Of a DNA stretch of 6,380 nucleotides, positions 1 to 6,137 are shown piece by piece; within the stretch, counting starts at the first letter, position 1; the number at the start of each line of letters is the position of its first letter. A model generated the notes under the pieces. The model did no database searches, was not told where the DNA came from, and was given only the letters and a program-made list of their open reading frames with translations. The stretch is from an uncultured Clostridia bacterium (GTDB lineage: Bacteria; Bacillota; Clostridia; Oscillospirales; Ruminococcaceae): NCBI GenBank assembly GCA_947176675.1, contig CAMWRN010000145.1, positions 1-6,380 of the forward strand, read 5' to 3'. A program made the position numbers and the translations under genes.

Positions 1-105
1 TTTATAAACTGTTTTTTTGCATATACAATAAACATAACGTTTTTTAAAACAGGCGTCCGATACTGCGCTTTCTAATTCTATAAGGTAATCCATGTGTTCC
101 TCCAC
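1..105 (-). CDS. 5' part of an unrecognised gene, cut by the left window edge
   Basis: An open frame without stops runs from a GTG at 105-103 or an in-frame ATG at 93-91 to the window edge, giving 35 or 31 residues. The ATG form begins MDYLIELESAVSDACFKK and continues with a Lys/Tyr/Cys-rich stretch (RYVYCICKKTVYK). No family is recognised and the fragment is too short for a fold call. An in-frame TAG at 120-118 limits the start to this region. Both candidate starts have a well-placed GGAGG: at 116-112, 6 nt before the GTG, and at 103-99, about 6 nt before the ATG. The gene follows the acetyltransferase stop after only 27 or 39 bases with no terminator between them, so it is probably the next cistron of the same operon. 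That it is a real gene is well supported by the ribosome binding sites; its function is unknown. Confidence 0.6.
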   Translation of the reverse strand, partial: MEEHMDYLIELESAVSDACFKKRYVYCICKKTVYK

Positions 106-116
106 AAACTGCCTCC
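99..116 (-). promoter_or_regulatory. Tandem Shine-Dalgarno sites for the left-edge gene
   Basis: On the minus strand GTGGAGG occurs twice, 13 bases apart, giving GGAGG at 116-112 and 103-99. The second copy overlaps the GTG start candidate served by the first, and itself serves the downstream in-frame ATG. Either start could be used, and the sequence alone does not decide. The ATG at 93-91 is slightly preferred because ATG is the commoner start codon. Confidence 0.55.
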
Positions 117-132
117 ACTAATAAATTTCAAT

Positions 133-573
133 TTATGTATCTATCCTCACCATATCGATGATAGACTTGTTTCTGTAAATCAAGTCCTCTCGGACGGCAA
201 AGCCCGCTCTCTCCCAGAAAGCGTTGCCCTCCGCGTTTCGGTCAAAGACCACAGGGGCGACTTTGATTATGCCGATATTTTCAAGGGCGGACATGGCTGT
301 GTCCACAAGCTTTGAGGCTATACCCTGCCGCCTTTGGTCGGAACTTACCGCCGTATGGTAGATATATCCCCGCCGTCCGTCGCTGCCCGCGATTATCGCG
401 CCGACGATTTTGCCGTCCTCTTCGGCGACAAAGCAGGTATCGGGGTTGCGGTGCAGAAACCTTTCAATGCCCTCGCGGGAGTCGTCCACGGTATTCAGCC
501 CCATGCCCTTGCAGGACAGCCAAAGTCCGTAGACCGCTTCGTAATCTTCTGTTTTCATTTTTCTGATTTCCAT
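133..573 (-). CDS. GNAT-family N-acetyltransferase (YpeA/RimI-like)
   Basis: A predicted cytoplasmic acyl-CoA-dependent N-acetyltransferase of 146 residues, a normal length for a single GNAT domain. The N-terminal strand-helix is MEIRKMKTEDYEAVYGLW (residues 1-18). Strand 4 and the acetyl-CoA pyrophosphate loop read YHTAVSSDQRRQGIASKL (72-89), with the Q/R-x-x-G-x-A signature QRRQGIA. The C-terminal NAEGNAFWERAGF (113-125) is the typical N-x-x-A-x-x-F/W-Y/W-E-x-x-G-F segment that closes the acetyl-CoA site. The overall pattern resembles E. coli YpeA. The substrate (protein N-terminus, amino acid or drug) cannot be told. The ATG at 573 is chosen over an ATG 75 bases upstream because AAAGGAG (587-581) sits 7 bases before it and the alternative would overlap the preceding gene. 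One base separates it from that gene's TGA (TGAAATG), so translational coupling is likely. Confidence 0.9.
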   Translation of the reverse strand: MEIRKMKTEDYEAVYGLWLSCKGMGLNTVDDSREGIERFLHRNPDTCFVAEEDGKIVGAIIAGSDGRRGYIYHTAVSSDQRRQGIASKLVDTAMSALENIGIIKVAPVVFDRNAEGNAFWERAGFAVREDLIYRNKSIIDMVRIDT

Positions 574-574
574 T

Positions 575-1198
575 TCAGTTCTCCTTTCGTGAAAAATGCA
601 ATGCCGATAAAATACCCGTCGGAATAAAATAGACGCACCAACATTCAAGAAGTATCACGCCTGTAATGCTGTCCGAGCCGTCCGCTTTCGGCTTGAATAC
701 GCCGAGTATCGGCACGGTAAGACAGGAAAAGAAGAAAATTCCGTGTATCATAAGCAGATATTTCGCCCATTTATCGGCTTTTCTGTCGGGGATAACGGTC
801 AAGCCCGCAAAAAATGTTGAAAGTCCCATAATTGCATAACCAAGCAAATCATAATTAAACATAAGACCAAACCGCTTAAAATCAAGCAGCATTGCCGCCT
901 GCTCGCTAAGCTCGGAATAACGGACTGTCGTAAGCTGCGAAAAATATACGATAAATATTATTGCGGCGTATATTGCCGAAAAAACAGCGGCGCATATTCC
1001 GGGAATTTTTCTTGAACTGTCCGCATAAAAACAGTAGCAGCACATTATTGTCACAAAGCTGAAAGCTATGAAAATAGAAAAAAGATATTGGCAAAAATCA
1101 ATACCGACAAGCATTGAGAAAGCAAAGCCGACAACAGATATAACGTTCACAATCGAACTTATAACACCTGTTTTTTTGTTCACGCTCCGGCCTGTCAT
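575..1198 (-). CDS. Six-helix integral membrane protein of unknown function
   Basis: A 207-residue, very hydrophobic protein with about six predicted transmembrane helices, near residues 11-32, 37-58, 67-88, 115-136, 144-167 and 180-202, and short polar ends (basic MTGRSVNKK at the start, HFSRKEN at the end). No transporter or enzyme motif is visible. The blocks IVYFSQLTTVR, FNYDLLGYAIMGLSTFF and LLMIHGIFFFS look like a conserved family of small membrane proteins in Clostridia; this is recollection, not a search result. The loop between helices 3 and 4 (about 89-114) is polar and could be the functional face. The ATG at 1198 is preferred over an ATG at 1243, because GGAGG at 1212-1208 lies 9 bases before it, inside the end of the kinase gene. 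The gap to the kinase gene is 4 bases, so it belongs to the same operon. Confidence 0.75.
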   Translation of the reverse strand: MTGRSVNKKTGVISSIVNVISVVGFAFSMLVGIDFCQYLFSIFIAFSFVTIMCCYCFYADSSRKIPGICAAVFSAIYAAIIFIVYFSQLTTVRYSELSEQAAMLLDFKRFGLMFNYDLLGYAIMGLSTFFAGLTVIPDRKADKWAKYLLMIHGIFFFSCLTVPILGVFKPKADGSDSITGVILLECWCVYFIPTGILSALHFSRKEN

Positions 1199-1202
1199 AA
1201 AT

Positions 1203-1721
1203 TCAGTCCTCCAAAAAATTCTCGGAATTTCCGTTAGCATCACGAAAAATCATTTTCACTGCTTCATCAAGTCCGATTTCCTTGGTTAAAATCTTTTCGG
1301 GTATTACTTTCATATAGTCCTTTTCTACCCACCACCTGCGCATATCCTCCGCGCCGAAGCTCATTCTCTTAGCCCTCGTGCTGTGCCTTGCCACAGTTTC
1401 CTCAAAAGGCAGGTCGTAATAGTACGCATAAATTTCAGAGCCAAATTCTTCAATTGCAGCTTCAAACAATGGCATATACCACTCTGCAACCATAATTCCC
1501 TCCAGTATCGTGACCCGCGAATTACGTCTGCCGTATTTAAGCAGCTCTGTCATCAGCGGCAAAGCCTTTGTGTCTGAGCCGTCTCTTGCGTGGAGTATCT
1601 CACGGCGAACCATATCCTGCGAAATAAGCATTGTATTTTCCCCGAATTTTTCCTGTAACGCTTTTGAAACCGAGGTCTTTCCACTTCCCGAATTGCCTCT
1701 TACAATTATCAGCTTAGCCAT
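1203..1721 (-). CDS. Small P-loop kinase, zeta-toxin/AAA_33-like
   Basis: A 172-residue cytoplasmic protein of the P-loop kinase group that includes zeta-toxin-like, AAA_33 and chloramphenicol-phosphotransferase-like proteins. The Walker A motif is GNSGSGKTS (residues 9-17), after the beta strand KLIIVR. SQDMVRREIL (35-44) carries the Asp and Arg pair typical of substrate handling in this group. ILEGIM (72-77) fits the second core strand. The Arg-rich segment RHSTRAKR with the following FGAEDMRRWW (about 112-131) fits a lid. Members annotated as zeta toxin often act on small molecules and are not poisons. No antitoxin-like small gene precedes it; its neighbour is a phosphatase. The ATG at 1721 is chosen over an in-frame TTG at 1730, because GAGG (1734-1731) is 9 bases from the ATG and directly abuts the TTG. 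The kinase fold is secure; the substrate is unknown. Confidence 0.85.
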   Translation of the reverse strand: MAKLIIVRGNSGSGKTSVSKALQEKFGENTMLISQDMVRREILHARDGSDTKALPLMTELLKYGRRNSRVTILEGIMVAEWYMPLFEAAIEEFGSEIYAYYYDLPFEETVARHSTRAKRMSFGAEDMRRWWVEKDYMKVIPEKILTKEIGLDEAVKMIFRDANGNSENFLED

Positions 1722-1726
1722 GCGGT

Positions 1727-2380
1727 TCAACCTCGTTTCATAATTATATCGTATATATCAGATGACTTTTCAGCAAGAAAATCCGCGCCGCCCTCCAGCA
1801 GCTCCTCTTTGGTACGAAATCCCCACAGACAGCCTATCGCCTTTATTCCCGCGTTTTTTGCAGTGTACATATCCACGTTTGAGTCCCCCGCGAAATATGT
1901 ATTTTCGGGAACTGCCCCCAGACTGTCCATAATTCCGTAAACTATGTCTGGAGCGGGCTTTTTAGGCACGTCTGCCTTTCCGCCCTGAACCATATCAAAG
2001 GCATTTCCGAAAAAACGTTTTGCAAGAGACACCGTAAATTCGTCCGACTTATTGGAGGCAACCGCCATTTTCACGCCGCTTTTTCCGAGACATTCCAACA
2101 GTTCAAAAATTCCCTCATAGGGCTTTGTTTTGTCCGCAAAGTGGACATTGTAATAATCCGCAAAAATCGTCCTCGCAGCCTGAATATTTTCATCGGTACG
2201 CTTATCCTCGGGGAGACATCGTTCCAGCAGCTTGGGCACACCGTTTCCCACAAAATATCTATAGCTTTCAAGTGGGTAAGTTGGATAACCCATTTTATCC
2301 ATAGTATAATTTGCCGAGTCAGAAAGGTCGGCAAGAGTATCTAAAAGTGTTCCGTCTAAATCAAAAATTATAGTTTTCAT
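1727..2380 (-). CDS. HAD-superfamily hydrolase, phosphoglycolate phosphatase-like
   Basis: A 217-residue cytoplasmic phosphatase with all four HAD motifs. Motif I is FDLDGTLLDT, with Asp7 as nucleophile and Asp9 as acid/base. Motif II is VASNK with Ser109. Motif III is the Lys of KPAPD (Lys141). Motif IV is GDSNVDM, with Asp166 and Asp170 binding magnesium. The helical cap between motifs I and II (about 15-85) places it in subfamily I with Gph, PpaX and beta-phosphoglucomutase relatives. Such enzymes remove phosphate from small sugar phosphates or pyrophosphate; the specificity is not readable here. The ATG at 2380 is chosen over one 72 bases upstream: the HAD strand MKTIIFDLDGT begins there, and the longer form would start in the promoter region. 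It is the first gene of its operon, followed 5 bases later by the kinase. Confidence 0.92.
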   Translation of the reverse strand: MKTIIFDLDGTLLDTLADLSDSANYTMDKMGYPTYPLESYRYFVGNGVPKLLERCLPEDKRTDENIQAARTIFADYYNVHFADKTKPYEGIFELLECLGKSGVKMAVASNKSDEFTVSLAKRFFGNAFDMVQGGKADVPKKPAPDIVYGIMDSLGAVPENTYFAGDSNVDMYTAKNAGIKAIGCLWGFRTKEELLEGGADFLAEKSSDIYDIIMKRG

Positions 2381-2383
2381 AAA

Positions 2384-2389
2384 ATCACC
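2384..2389 (-). promoter_or_regulatory. Ribosome binding site GGTGAT of the HAD phosphatase gene
   Basis: GGTGAT lies 3 bases before the ATG. It can pair with the AUCACC part of the 16S rRNA 3' tail, just upstream of the usual CCUCC core, which explains the short spacing. It supports the start at 2380. Confidence 0.6.
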
Positions 2390-2423
2390 AAAATAATGTA
2401 TAATAATTGCAATACTGTTTATT

Positions 2424-2452
2424 AGTATAACATAACCACAATATAATTTCAA
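2424..2452 (-). promoter_or_regulatory. Sigma-A-type promoter for the HAD phosphatase operon
   Basis: The -35 box TTGAAA (2452-2447) and -10 box TATACT (2429-2424) are separated by exactly 17 bases, and each matches the consensus at five of six positions. Transcription would start near 2417, leaving a leader of about 37 bases before the ATG at 2380. The region is AT-rich, and no operator palindrome or riboswitch fold is evident in the leader. Confidence 0.75.
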
Positions 2453-2463
2453 TAGCTATAACC

Positions 2464-2491
2464 AAAAAGAATAGCTTCCTGCAAAACTATT
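2464..2491 (-). terminator. Putative intrinsic terminator after tgt
   Basis: On the minus strand AATAGTTTT (2491-2483) can pair with GAAGCTATT (2478-2470) around a GCAG loop, giving a 9-bp stem with two G-U pairs. It is followed by CTTTTT (2469-2464). The stem begins inside the tgt stop codon. It is AU-rich with only one G-C pair, so termination may be partial. Its place between the tgt stop and the next promoter supports the call. Confidence 0.55.
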
Positions 2492-3620
2492 ATAAGTGCT
2501 CAGAGAGAAGTCCCGAATATTTTTCACGGAATTCGGCAAATTTGCCCTCGTCTATAGCCTCCCGAATTTTCTCCGTGAGAGTGTTGTAAAAATAAAGATT
2601 GTGCATGACCGCAAGTCTGCCCGCAAGCTGTTCTCCCGCTTTGAAAAGGTGGCGGATATAGGCTCTCGAAAAATTGCGGCATGTGGGACAGTCACACTCG
2701 GTATCAATTGGCAGCGGGTCGGTTTCGTAACGCTGATTGGTGATGTGCATAATGCCGCTCCATGTGAAGATAGTGCCGTGACGTGCATTTCTGCTGGGCA
2801 TTACGCAGTCGAACAGGTCTATACCCCGTGCAACCGCTTCAATAATATTGGACGGTGTACCAACACCCATAAGATAACGGATTTTTTCCTTTGGCATGAC
2901 GGGGGTCACAACATCAAGAATACGGTACATATCCTCGGTAGGCTCGCCTACCGCAAGTCCTCCCACGGCGTAGCCGTCAAGGTCAAGCTTGGCAATTTCC
3001 TCCATGTGCCATACCCGCAGGTCTTCATATGTGCAGCCCTGATTTATGCCGAACAAAAGCTGATTTTTATTTATGGTATCGTGCAATGAGTTGAGCCTTG
3101 TCATTTCCTCCTTGCAGCGGTACAGCCAGCGTACCGTTCTTTCGCAGGAACGCTTGGAGTACTCATGCTCCGCCGGGTTTTCCACGCACTCGTCAAACGC
3201 CATTACAATAGTTGAACCGAGGTTGGACTGTATCTGCATACTTTCCTCTGGACCCATAAAAATTTTCCTGCCGTCAACGTGAGAGTTGAAGTACACGCCC
3301 TCCTCCTTTATCCTCCGCAGCTTGGCAAGTGAAAATACCTGAAATCCGCCGCTGTCAGTAAGTATCGGCTTGTCCCAGTTCATAAATTTGTGCAGACCGC
3401 CCATTTCACGGACGACCTTGTCCGAGGGACGGACGTGGAGGTGGTAGGTATTGCAAAGCTCCACCTGACATTTTAATTCCCGCAGATCCATTGAGGACAC
3501 CCCGCCCTTGATAGCGGCGGCTGTGCCTACATTCATGAAACACGGCGTTTGAAACGTTCCGTGTACGGTCTCAAATTTTCCTCGGCGAGCATTTCCCTCT
3601 TGTTTTAAAAGTGTATACAT
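2490..3620 (-). CDS. tgt: Queuine/preQ1 tRNA-guanine transglycosylase
   Basis: This enzyme exchanges the wobble guanine (position 34) of GUN-anticodon tRNAs (Asp, Asn, His, Tyr) for preQ1, the first tRNA-bound step of queuosine synthesis. It has 376 residues, the usual bacterial length. LTDSGGFQVFS (87-97) carries Asp89, the general acid/base. AFDECVE (141-147) and YAVGGLAVGE (217-226) line the base pocket. GIDLFDCVMPSRNARHG (266-282) holds the nucleophile Asp271. The zinc site is Cys309, Cys311, Cys314 and His340. All key residues are present, so it should be active. The start has AAAGGA (3632-3627) 6 bases upstream. It is the last gene of a four-gene unit headed by queA, which encodes the next enzyme of the pathway. 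The coding frame ends with tandem stops TAA TAG, followed by a putative terminator. Confidence 0.98.
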   Translation of the reverse strand: MYTLLKQEGNARRGKFETVHGTFQTPCFMNVGTAAAIKGGVSSMDLRELKCQVELCNTYHLHVRPSDKVVREMGGLHKFMNWDKPILTDSGGFQVFSLAKLRRIKEEGVYFNSHVDGRKIFMGPEESMQIQSNLGSTIVMAFDECVENPAEHEYSKRSCERTVRWLYRCKEEMTRLNSLHDTINKNQLLFGINQGCTYEDLRVWHMEEIAKLDLDGYAVGGLAVGEPTEDMYRILDVVTPVMPKEKIRYLMGVGTPSNIIEAVARGIDLFDCVMPSRNARHGTIFTWSGIMHITNQRYETDPLPIDTECDCPTCRNFSRAYIRHLFKAGEQLAGRLAVMHNLYFYNTLTEKIREAIDEGKFAEFREKYSGLLSEHL

Positions 3621-3635
3621 AACAATTCCTTTCAG

Positions 3636-4010
3636 TTAATTCATTTTGTATAATTCCATGGTTTCACGGTTTCGGTACTCGTGCTTTTCATAGTATCCGA
3701 TAAGCCTGCCTCTGCCGTCACGCAGGGCTATCATATAAACGTCCTTGTTCTCCTTTTCGTTGTAAAAGGTGTAGATGCGGTTATTGTCGGGACTTTTCCC
3801 GAACCATTCAACGACCTGTTCAATTTTTTCGTTTCCCGCCTTGCTGTGGCAGTCCAGCAGGGATTTTCCAACAAGGTCATATCCACCTCGTTTGGAGTAC
3901 CTGTCTGCCGCCGCTGGATTCATATAGACTATTTTGTGGGACAGGTCGCATATCACCACCGCAGAGGTGTCCATGTCAATCACGCTTTTAAAAAAATCAT
4001 AAAGTTCCAT
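3636..4010 (-). CDS. Stand-alone PAS-domain protein
   Basis: A 124-residue protein that is almost entirely one PAS domain (about 8-110) with no output domain. DMDTSAVVICDLSHKIVYMN (12-31) is the usual PAS A/B strand pair leading into the N-P-A helix (MNPAAADRYSK). DLVGKSLLDCHSKAGNEKIE (45-64) is the central helix region, and YMIALRDGRGRLIGYYE (92-108) forms the last strands. The Cys54-His55 pair resembles the C-H of PAS domains related to DUF438 proteins, some of which bind haem; a haem or other ligand role here is only inference. No signal peptide or membrane segment is seen, so it should be cytoplasmic. AAAGGA (4024-4019) lies 8 bases before the ATG and touches the upstream gene's TGA. It sits between the nucleotidyltransferase gene and tgt in one operon. 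A link to tRNA modification is not shown. Confidence 0.82.
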   Translation of the reverse strand: MELYDFFKSVIDMDTSAVVICDLSHKIVYMNPAAADRYSKRGGYDLVGKSLLDCHSKAGNEKIEQVVEWFGKSPDNNRIYTFYNEKENKDVYMIALRDGRGRLIGYYEKHEYRNRETMELYKMN

Positions 4011-4023
4011 AATAAAAATCCTT

Positions 4024-5097
4024 TCAATTTTTTTCTAAATAATTTTTGACAAACAAGTCTATATTTTTAACTCGATTTGGTTCAATACCTGCTTTTTGGT
4101 ACTCCTTTAAATATTCTTTTAGGAAATCATCAAACGTCTGCGCTGTTTTTTGCAAATCATTCGGATCATAACTGTCAAACACGTTATAATCGCCAATCTC
4201 CGTTTCGGAACTTATATCATAAAGCATAGCGTTCAGATTTGCAATACTCATAAACGCAAGATGTCTATCCTGTCTTTTGGACGCGTCATACATTTTATTC
4301 CGCCAATTTGAGAACATTTCCTCATACGTACCGCCGATAATATCTGCCGCAGGTTTCTTTTGAACGGAGATTTTCTCTTTTACGGACTGAAATACACGTA
4401 CAGTTTCACGGACAAACAGGGTCAAGGCATTTTTTATCTGTTCCTCGGCATCTGCGGACAGCACGTTTTCTATCATTTCGCACAGTCCCGCAGGCTTGTG
4501 CTCCATTGCTTCAAACTCTTCGTAAATACGCTTTGTACCGAGACGGAAATATTTTTTATTCAGCATTGCCACCGCATTTTCAATGTAGTACAATGCATAC
4601 CCCGCCTGTGTCCGAATATCCGCAATTTTTTCCGCTGTCATTGCGGACATATAAAAATGCTCCGCCTCTTTAAGCATATTTTCTGCCTTTGTATAGTCCT
4701 CTGCTGAAAAAGGCTTTTGCAGAATTTCCGCCGCCTTTTTGCGCAGCGTTTCCAATTCCGTGCGGTACTTTTCATCCGAACAATATACAATTTCGGAATC
4801 CATAAGCTTGGCAATATTCGGTTCATTGTAAAGGGCAGCTTTCTGTAAATCCTCCCAAGTAGTACAATAAATATCGTGACCCACTTCCAAATCATTCTGT
4901 ATAAAGGTAGCGCCAAGCTGCCAGCCCTTATCGTCATTTATCAGAATAAGCAGATCCAAATCAGATTTTTCGTGAAAGTCCCCCGTTGCAAAAGAACCGT
5001 ATATCCCTATCAGAGCAAGGCTTTCAGGACATACTTTGTTTGCCTTTTCTATTATCGCATCTATTATTTTTTGATTTCTTATTTTTAAATTTTCCAT
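4024..5097 (-). CDS. Nucleotidyltransferase with long helical C-terminal region
   Basis: A 357-residue cytoplasmic protein with an N-terminal polymerase-beta-type nucleotidyltransferase domain (about 8-110). GSFATGDFHEKSDLDLLIL (34-52) contains the G-S-x-x-x-G and D-x-D signature, with Asp46 and Asp48 as metal ligands. GHDIY (73-77) offers the third acidic residue, Asp75. The rest (about 120-357) is mostly helical and probably holds a KNTase-C/HEPN-like substrate-binding bundle (about 130-245) and a second helical part (255-357). Family members transfer AMP or another nucleotide to drugs, proteins or RNA; the target here is unknown. Much smaller MNT antitoxins share the motif but not this length. 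AAAGGA (5113-5108), overlapping the queA stop, lies 10 bases before the ATG. It could be an antibiotic adenylyltransferase relative, but nothing specific to a drug class is visible. Confidence 0.85.
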   Translation of the reverse strand: MENLKIRNQKIIDAIIEKANKVCPESLALIGIYGSFATGDFHEKSDLDLLILINDDKGWQLGATFIQNDLEVGHDIYCTTWEDLQKAALYNEPNIAKLMDSEIVYCSDEKYRTELETLRKKAAEILQKPFSAEDYTKAENMLKEAEHFYMSAMTAEKIADIRTQAGYALYYIENAVAMLNKKYFRLGTKRIYEEFEAMEHKPAGLCEMIENVLSADAEEQIKNALTLFVRETVRVFQSVKEKISVQKKPAADIIGGTYEEMFSNWRNKMYDASKRQDRHLAFMSIANLNAMLYDISSETEIGDYNVFDSYDPNDLQKTAQTFDDFLKEYLKEYQKAGIEPNRVKNIDLFVKNYLEKN

Positions 5098-5111
5098 ATT
5101 TTGAAAATCCT

Positions 5112-6137
5112 TTACAGTATCAGCATCGAATCCCCAAAGCTGAAAAAGCGGTAACGCTCCTCAACTGCCTTTTGGTAGGCGTTCATTGTATTTTTGTACC
5201 CCATAAACGCCGACACAAGCATGATGAGCGTGCTTTCAGGCAGGTGAAAATTTGTGATAAGACCATCCAATACCTTAAACTCAAAGCCCGGGTAAATGAA
5301 AATATCCGTGTAACCATCGCATGCTTTTATCTCGCCGTAACGCTCCGCAACGCTTTCAAGTGTTCGGCAGGACGTTGTACCAACGGCAATAACACGTCCC
5401 CCTGCCGCTTTGGTACGGTTTATCAACTCTGCCGTTTTCTGCGATATTGAAAAATGCTCGCTGTGCATTTTGTGGTCTATAACCATTTCCTCTTTGACGG
5501 GACGGAACGTGCCAAGTCCCACATGGAGGGTAACATAGGCAAGGTTTATACCCTTACACTTCAAGTCAGCGAGCATTTCTTCGGTAAAGTGCAGTCCCGC
5601 TGTAGGCGCAGCCGCAGAACCTAATTCCCTGCTGTAAACGGTTTGGTAACGCTCCTTATTTTCCAACTTTTCGGTAATATATGGTGGCAGAGGCATTTGC
5701 CCCACAGTCTCCAATGCTGTAAAAAAATTGTCTTTACACTCAAATTTTATTATCCTATTTCCGTCATTGACAGTTTCAAGAATTTCACCTGTCATTATGC
5801 CTTCCCCAAAAGTAAATCTTGCTCCCGGCTTAGCTTTTTTTCCCGGACGTACAAGAGTCTCCCAAAGCTTGTCACCTTTCTGCTCCAACAGCAGGAATTC
5901 TACAACCGCGCCCGTGCCGTCCTTAACGCCGAAAAGACGTGCGGGAAGGACACGTGAGTCGTTCATAACAAGCAGGTCTCCCTCTTTGATGTAATTACAA
6001 AGATTATAAAAATGGGTATGCTCCAGCTCGCCCGTGAGCTTGTCCACCTTTAACATTCGGGAATGATTCCTCGGCTCAATAGGTGTTTGAGCAATAAGCT
6101 CCTCGGGCAAGTCGTACCAAAAGTCGGAGCGTTTCAT
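5112..6137 (-). CDS. queA: S-adenosylmethionine:tRNA ribosyltransferase-isomerase
   Basis: QueA transfers the ribosyl part of S-adenosylmethionine to preQ1 already placed in tRNA by TGT and isomerises it to epoxyqueuosine. From the family-typical start MKRSDFWYDLPEELIAQTP the protein has 341 residues, matching Firmicutes QueA. Conserved blocks are NDSRVLPARLFG (59-70), VRPGKKAKPG (96-105), ERYQTVYSRELGSAAAPTAG (162-181), GLHFT (181-185), HVGLGTFRPV (205-214), HSEHFS (225-230), VGTTSCRTLES (252-262) and NFHLPESTLIML (296-307). The protein is complete and probably active. Its start is the uncertain part: the ATG at 6137 has no Shine-Dalgarno motif, and the frame stays open upstream to a TAG at 6374-6372, so an N-terminally extended form is possible. 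The nucleotidyltransferase gene follows after 14 bases. Confidence 0.96.
   Translation of the reverse strand: MKRSDFWYDLPEELIAQTPIEPRNHSRMLKVDKLTGELEHTHFYNLCNYIKEGDLLVMNDSRVLPARLFGVKDGTGAVVEFLLLEQKGDKLWETLVRPGKKAKPGARFTFGEGIMTGEILETVNDGNRIIKFECKDNFFTALETVGQMPLPPYITEKLENKERYQTVYSRELGSAAAPTAGLHFTEEMLADLKCKGINLAYVTLHVGLGTFRPVKEEMVIDHKMHSEHFSISQKTAELINRTKAAGGRVIAVGTTSCRTLESVAERYGEIKACDGYTDIFIYPGFEFKVLDGLITNFHLPESTLIMLVSAFMGYKNTMNAYQKAVEERYRFFSFGDSMLIL

Noticed and set aside
574..648. Longer acetyltransferase start at 648
   Set aside because: It would overlap the membrane protein gene by 74 bases, while the ATG at 573 has AAAGGAG at ideal spacing and begins the GNAT fold.
1722..1730. TTG start adding three residues to the kinase
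   Set aside because: The only ribosome binding site (GAGG at 1734-1731) directly abuts this TTG and is well spaced for the ATG at 1721.
1203..2380. Toxin-antitoxin module (zeta-like kinase with preceding gene as antitoxin)
   Set aside because: The preceding gene is a complete HAD phosphatase with all catalytic motifs, not an epsilon-type antitoxin.
2381..2452. Longer HAD phosphatase start at 2452
   Set aside because: The extra 24 residues overlap the -35 and -10 boxes and precede the normal first strand of the HAD fold; no ribosome binding site precedes the upstream ATG.
2455..2475. Alternative 6-bp inverted repeat AGCTAT/ATAGCT
   Set aside because: It has an 11-base loop and is not followed by a T run; the hairpin at 2470-2491 is a better terminator candidate using overlapping bases.
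2496..3089. 197-residue plus-strand open frame opposite tgt
   Set aside because: It mirrors the codon pattern of tgt, has no ribosome binding site or recognisable family, and tgt is certain.
4986..5450. 154-residue plus-strand open frame across the queA/nucleotidyltransferase junction
   Set aside because: It spans two well-supported minus-strand genes, and its composition is that of an antisense shadow.
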